A stretch of DNA of 64,000 nt. Source: Notospermus geniculatus (taxonomy: Eukaryota; Nemertea; Pilidiophora; Heteronemertea; Lineidae). The DNA is taken from NCBI GenBank assembly GCA_002633025.1, contig NMRB01000685.1, forward strand, positions 113,332 to 177,331, given 5' to 3'. The position numbers were made by a program, and so were the translations under genes. Each line of letters opens with the position of its first letter. Positions within the stretch are counted from its first letter, which is position 1. The notes below the pieces were generated by a model. It was given only the letters and a program-made list of their open reading frames with translations, did no database searches and had not been told where the DNA came from. Shown here in pieces: positions 58,450 through 64,000 of this stretch.

Positions 58450-60799
58450 TAAGAGGCCCTTTTCCAAATCCGCCTCCACTTGGTGGCCCATGAGCCAACC
58501 TCGCATTCCCTGCAATTCGTCGTCTTTTGACGTCGGCAATACTTTGGCGTCCAGACGCCACGCCGAACGCCAAACAGCTCCATATTCCTTCCACAGTCTT
58601 TCTTCGACTCTCATTACAATCGGAGCCTTCCATGCAGGAGAATTTCACATTCACCTCACGATATAGGTCAAGCAGGGAAAGTAGACATCGCGGGTCAAGT
58701 AGGCCATGGGTTGTCTTCGTTGGCAGGACACAACATCGGTATTGGAAAGTACAATGGTTGTGTTTACCGAATGAATAAAGAAGAAGAGTTGTGTTCACAA
58801 CTATTTGTCTAGTATCAAGATATTGTATTAAGGACGTGATGGGTGATTTACTCAGTGTCTTAGCTTAAACAGAACGTAAAGTCATCTTGGTAGAAGTCAG
58901 AGATTCATGTTTGATGTGGTGAGTTTGCCAGGGGTCAATATGGTATAGTTTCACCACTTCCTCGGTCCCATTGGCCAAGTCTTTTTATGCCCAACAAGCA
59001 GCTAGAAATAAAAGTTGTGGCAAATCCCCACATCCATTGGTTGATGGTCTTAGAAGTCAGATTTTGCGGCCGTATTTGACCACGTGGAGGTAACTGTTGA
59101 GATAGTTTGATGGGAATTGTCTAGTGCCGTAAAGTGGCTTCTATGGCACCCTTTGTCGTAATCACCGAGGACGACAAGCTGCAAAAAACCACGAACCCTT
59201 AAAATCTCGTCACCAAGTGGCCTAGAACCCGTACGATATCCGAAGGCTAGGATCGATACGGTTTAGTGCGATACCTAGCGTTGCGGCCAAATCCTAACTT
59301 GCTGCCTGGGGCAAGCCGTCGAGCGGAGCGCGCCGTACACCTGCTCCCCCCCGCCTGGCGACAACCGAACAAAAAGATGAACCAACAACAAGTGCATGGC
59401 GTTCTTTCCTCTAATTAACTCAAAGTGGATGCCCCCGGGTCAATTTCACCGTTTAAAGACAATTAGTTGCAATTTGCATACTTGAATTTAGATTCAGGAT
59501 CAACAGATTTGTTCTTTTTGTATAGCAAGAGTATAATTGGTTGATACTAGTATCACTTGGAGACTACTTTAGTTGCATTTGTGGCAACAACGTTCAGTGT
59601 GGAGACTTATTTGCTATGCTGCTAGAAAGTATAGTGTCCTACAGCGTTGATGATGCGTCTTGATGGTTCGCGAGCAAGCTCTGAGTCCCGTCATCCAGCA
59701 TAGCGGATGGTTGATGAGTACCGAAGGCAGAAGGTCCTGGCTGGGGGACTGGAACTTCGTGTTCACGTAGATCATGCAGATCGAGGCCTGTTGAACGAGC
59801 TGAGGGTGTTCTGACCAAACTCGGGAGTCTGAAGGACCGCAGTTTCCCAAAATTGTGTCCTGCCCTCTCTAAAAACAGCCCTGGTTTTCCCACCAGCCTC
59901 ATCCCTCACGTCTCGTCCTAATGGCCGACCTCGATCGAAAATTTGCGAAATTTTGGAAGTTGACTTCCTATGTACCCCCAAACGTAAACAGACTCTCTGG
60001 TTTTCCTCGTCCCTGCTGCCTCCCCCATGCACATATCTTAATGGCCGACACCTCGTGTTCACGGAATCACCGCATCAAAATCATAACGATGTGGGCAATA
60101 AAACTATTTACGAAATCACCACGTCGATTTTATCGTTTTTCTCCGCATATCCCCGCGACACTAATAACATATGCAAAGCCGGTCGTTAGACGACAGCGCA
60201 GGGATGCCCAACTTGGAGAGACACCGGAATCAAATCGCTCATTAAACCCTTAATATGCTCGAGCACGGGCAGAGATTTACTCAACAACTCTCCAGGCGAT
60301 GTTAAAACAAAACGACATCATCTCAAATTAATTAAATGCACAACAGAATTACTGTCATGTACCAAGGGACAGATTGCTACGTGAGTGATTACCAGAGACA
60401 ATGTTTCACTCACTCATGTTGCGTGTGCGAAATTACCAGCAAGGGGGTATTAAGCTTCTGTCGTGTTGTTTAGTTTTAACGCTAGATACATCATTGTTGT
60501 TGACATAGTGTTGGTGTCCTGTCATAGGGTTGTTGACGGTTCATAGCCCCGTACGGTATTGTCCACAAGGCCGTACGTCATTCAGCCCATTGATGAGCTC
60601 ATCAATAAAGAGTACACATGATGATTTCACGGGTCATCCGGGATGCAATGGATGACCTTCGACGCTGTAAACAACCAAGAATAATGTACTGTTGACGCGG
60701 AGTCTAGAGGTGCCAGGGGAGTTTTGTTGGCAAGTTTGGTGGGCAAAGAGATTTGCCCAGACTCACACCGACAGTGTGATTCGACTGGGACTTCATGAG
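58450..60799. other. no gene recognised
   Basis: Several overlapping ORFs of 78-139 codons on both strands, none with a domain. A minus-strand frame at 59639-59902 has moderately protein-like composition but no splice or start context. Confidence 0.4.
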
Positions 60800-61051
60800 G
60801 AGGACCCCTGATAGTCTTGCGGTTGTCTTAGGAGCAGTAGGTCTCGGGTTTGAATCCAGCTCTGGCCATAGGGGATTAATCATCCCTCGCTCTTCACCTC
60901 TGTCGCACGGGACAGTATTAGCCGCGGTGGTGCCTTGTACCTTGTACCTCTCGAAGGGCAAGTAAAAGCTCCCATCCAAGTAGCTTTGAGATGGCCTCTT
61001 CCATACTTACCAAGACCAAGAATGCTTTGGCTTCGGTCCTGACGAAAAGAT
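60800..61051 (+). mobile_element. tRNA-derived SINE, family A, plus strand
   Basis: The head has CTGATAGTCTTGCGGTTGTC (A-box region) and GGGTTTGAATCCAGC (B box). The family body follows (GGGACAGTATTAGCCGCGG, GCCTTGTACC), then one module (GAGATGGCCTCTTCCATACT) and the tail GGTCCTGACGAAAAGATC. Confidence 0.8.
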
Positions 61052-61059
61052 CACTACTG

Positions 61060-61800
61060 GAACCTCAAGACCGCTGGTGAGAGATCTGAGCCACAAGACA
61101 GCCGCGGTTGCAAAATGTTCAGAAGGACCACATGCATCGTAAATGCCTACTGCAAGTCGTTTCCAGTGGTGGGGTACCCTCCCAGTTGCTCCAATTTGCT
61201 TCTTGCCTTGTTGACCTAGCTAAGTTCCTGAAACTAACAGCTTCAAACCCGAATGCTGCCAATGTACTTACATAGCAATCATTGCCGTTTCCTTGGCTTG
61301 GTAAGCACGTTCATGAATGATCATCGTCATTTTGCTCATCTCAAAAAGCCATTTATAATAATCAACACTGCTTCATTACCTTTGGTTGAGTTTGGTCGTT
61401 AGCAGCTGATGGCTGGTGCGACCTGGTGAAGCATGTTGACCCTCGGGCGTACGTTAATACTCAGTGTATTTTGTTCAATACTGGGTGTTGAATCCCTCCC
61501 ACGTGCCTGACAGCTGGGAAAGGGGTGGGCCCTTCCCGTTGCTACGTACACACAGCTTTGCTTCGTTTTAACCCTTTCGCATCAATGATGACCTTGTCAA
61601 AAGCATTCGACTCACCGTCAATAGAACTGCAGGTACTTGTCGACAAAAAAATCGACTTCACTGCATGTTTGCTTTGCTCCTCTCGCAGTGTTTGTTAGCC
61701 CCCGCTGAACCGTATGACTTTTGCAGGAACCACTGGGGTGAGGTTACTTGGTTGAAAGCTCTTCAACATCCTTGACTCCAGCATTGATTCGTGCAGGTGT
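61060..61800. other. no gene recognised
   Basis: Short ORFs and no repeats noticed. Confidence 0.45.
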
Positions 61801-61849
61801 GGGCAAGAAACTAGTGTCCAGGCCCTCCCTCCGCCCCATGAGCACCTTC

Positions 61850-62207
61850 ACCGGACGATGGCCTAGCAAGGGGGCATCCATCGAGCTGCTCCGACGGGCG
61901 GTAGCCTGAGCAAGGGGCGTCCATCGGTGAAAAGCAGCTTTGCCGGGCGATGGCCCAGGCAAGGGGCATCCATTTGAACGCAGGTGAAGAGCAGCTTCGC
62001 CGGATGACGGCTTAAGCAACGGGCATCCATCTGAACTATGGTGAAGTAAAACTTCGCAGGACGATGGCCTAGCACGGAGCGTCCACCTGAACGCAGGTGA
62101 AGAGCAGCTTTGCCGGCGATCACCTGAGCAAGGGGCATCTATCTGAACCCTGGTGAAGTACATCTTCGCCGGACGACGGCTTAAGCAAGGGGCATCCACC
62201 TGAACCC
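61850..62207. repeat. ~57-bp minisatellite, about six units
   Basis: Units of GCAAGGGGCATCCATCTGAA, then CGCAGGTGAAGAGCAGCTT, then CGCCGGACGATGGCCTA. The array resumes for a partial unit at 62578-62612 after an inserted element. The 210-codon minus-strand ORF is generated by the array. Confidence 0.9.
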
Positions 62208-62573
62208 ACACAGTAAAAAATATAGTGTTAAGGTAACACTGAAAATGGGTGTTAACTTTAACACCGATTATGAGTGTCCAATAGCTCCCAACACCAACTT
62301 TTGGTGTTATGTTTCTAACACCGTAAGGTGGTGTTAAGTTAACACCCACATGCAATAAAAATATTTTTAAATACATGCTGAAAACCTGTCTTTCNTTTTT
62401 TGCATTTGGGTGTTAACTTAACACTACTATACAGTGTTAGAAACTTAACACTACTATACAGTGTTAGATACATAACACCCAAAATTGGTGTTGGGTGGTA
62501 ATGGACACTCATAATCGGTGTTACAGTAACACCCATTTTCAGTGTTGTCTTAACACTCCTTTTTTAACTGTGT
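62208..62573. mobile_element. 366-bp foldback element inserted in the minisatellite
   Basis: The left end ACACAGTAAAAAATATAGTG is mirrored by CTCCTTTTTTAACTGTGT. Pairing continues inward through CACTGAAAATGGGTGTTA, ACCGATTATGAGTGTCCA and CCAACACCAACTTTTGGTGT. The interior is unusually rich in GTGTTA/TAACAC words. It splits the 57-bp repeat array, and one base (62395) is unresolved. Confidence 0.85.
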
Positions 62574-62614
62574 AGGAATAGGCATCCATCCGTCTGAACG
62601 GAGGGGAAGAAACT

Positions 62615-63776
62615 TCTTATCAGAATAAGTATGAGGTGAATGCTGATTGACACTGTTATCAATGCGAGGAGTCGTTAATCTACGTCGTAGAACTAGAGTT
62701 CCCCTCACCAAGGTTATCTGTTCGTCATTGTCTCAAGCACAATGTCTTTGTTATCACCATTTCACGGGCCACTTTCCACAATATGGTATCATAATATCGT
62801 CATTGCACCGACAATATCTATGTCCTGCGGCGTCTCTTACAAGCAATAATTTACTACTCAATTCTGACAGCATCTCTGGCGAAAGGTGTTCAGAATTCAT
62901 GTGAAATCCTGCTTTGAGAGTCGAATACGGTGTCAAGTACTGTAGGTAAAACCTATAGACAATATCTTTGCCATTTCATTCGATGCAGGAGGGCACAGGG
63001 ACCCCCGGGAGGAAAGATTCTTTCAAACTCAGCCGAACTTTTCTTTCCCACCTGACTTCGAGAGCCAATCAGACCATCGGCAAAGACCTTTGGTAAAAAT
63101 TGACACGTCAGACATGTCAGAAGTTAAAACTCAATGATACGGTGATCTAAACCTCACCATCAATGACACTCTCATGTTGTCCAAGAGTAAATTTCGTCTT
63201 AGTTCCGTCAGAAAGTCAATTTAGACTTTTGATCTCGAAGTTACCACACTACCTTCCTACCACTTAACAAATCCTGTTAACTGGCCTTAACTTCGCTAAA
63301 TGGATACGTTATACGCTTAGAACACGTGAAACCATAATGAAATACCTGATCTGTAGAAGGAAATACTTACAAATCCTCTTAGATGCTGGGAGACATCCGT
63401 TTTGTCCCTCAGGTCGGCCCTTGTAAGCCGATCCTTCGGCCCTTTTGACATAATGAACTTTTGTATAGGATGTCCACCGGCTTTGTCTCTCTGAAAGGAT
63501 CTGACTAGGAGTAAGATAGCCTAATGTTGCTGAAAGACTTACTGGACGTCATCCTTGGTACCTCTATAGTTACTGCCACCCGAGCTGTGTCCAGGGCTGT
63601 AGCTGTGAGTGGACACTTCCTCTCCGAGGTGAGCAGATTAAGAGTTAGGACAAGAAAAGTGGCCATTCACGGGAAGATCTCGGCTACAAACAGTCAGAGA
63701 AACTTTCTTGGATGGTTAATGATTTCCTCTGCAACTTTTGTGTCGGAGGATGTGGTATTTTGTTGGTTTCGCGGTG
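62615..63776. other. no gene recognised
   Basis: Short ORFs only. Confidence 0.45.
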
Positions 63777-64000
63777 TACTGTACGAATATTTGCAGTACG
63801 AAAATTTGCGTTACATGTACTGTACGAACATTTCCATGCTGTACGAACAGTTGCATACTGTAAGACATTTGCATATTATACTGTACGAACATTTGCATAT
63901 ACTGTACGAACATTTGCATATGCTGTACGAAAATTTGCATATACTGTACGAAAATTTGCCTATAGTGTACGAAAATTTACATATACTGTACGAATATTTG
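63777..64000. repeat. ~21-bp minisatellite running off the window end
   Basis: The unit is TGTACGAAAATTTGCATATA with C. About ten variants are visible and the array continues beyond the window. Four units contain ATTTGCAT, the inverse of the POU octamer ATGCAAAT. Confidence 0.9.

Noticed and set aside
61744-62376. 210-codon minus-strand ORF
   Set aside because: Made by the 57-bp array and the inserted foldback element.

Overview
This window looks like animal (metazoan) nuclear DNA that is gene-poor and repeat-rich. There is no bacterial-style gene packing, and no long ORF carries a recognisable domain. The window contains tRNA-derived SINEs, many short inverted-repeat (foldback/MITE) elements, several minisatellites, two assembly gaps and three single N's. 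Palindromic words such as TACATGTA and TAGGCCTA recur throughout, which I associate with marine invertebrate deuterostomes (lancelet, echinoderm, hemichordate). That placement is a low-confidence inference. I found no complete protein-coding gene that I can name. Only a few exon-like or degenerate coding candidates are listed.

The dominant structure is a direct duplication of about 11-12 kb. Copy 1 (1085-12810) and copy 2 (15344-26558) are highly similar through most of their length and are separated by about 2.5 kb of different sequence. The copies differ by clean structural events. Copy 1 alone carries a foldback element (4947-5090) and a retroposon-like insert with a (TTTA)n tract (4745-4916). 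Copy 2 alone carries a 271-bp element with 83-bp perfect terminal inverted repeats and 9-bp target-site duplications (18421-18691), a second foldback (18090-18206), an expanded minisatellite running into an assembly gap, and a ~667-bp deletion that removes most of an exon-like ORF. This may be a true segmental duplication or two divergent haplotypes assembled in tandem. The lack of homology outside both ends favours the first.

The right part (26559-64000) is a mosaic. It holds a tRNA-derived SINE family with a tandemly multiplied ~104-bp module, a second tRNA-derived SINE, at least six foldback families (one nested inside another, one inserted in a minisatellite), a degenerate tRNA-like sequence with a GCC anticodon, and at least ten tandem arrays. 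One foldback family has GGCC ends and 3-bp TAA/TTA flanking repeats typical of PIF/Harbinger MITEs, and occurs at four or more places.

The most coding-like pieces are a minus-strand terminal-exon candidate at 7060-7428, a plus-strand terminal-exon candidate at 20883-21178 (its copy-1 counterpart has a premature TGA), and a two-frame, probably frameshifted minus-strand segment at 47175-47674. A CCAAT/TATA arrangement at 35230-35320 is the only core-promoter-like signal noticed.
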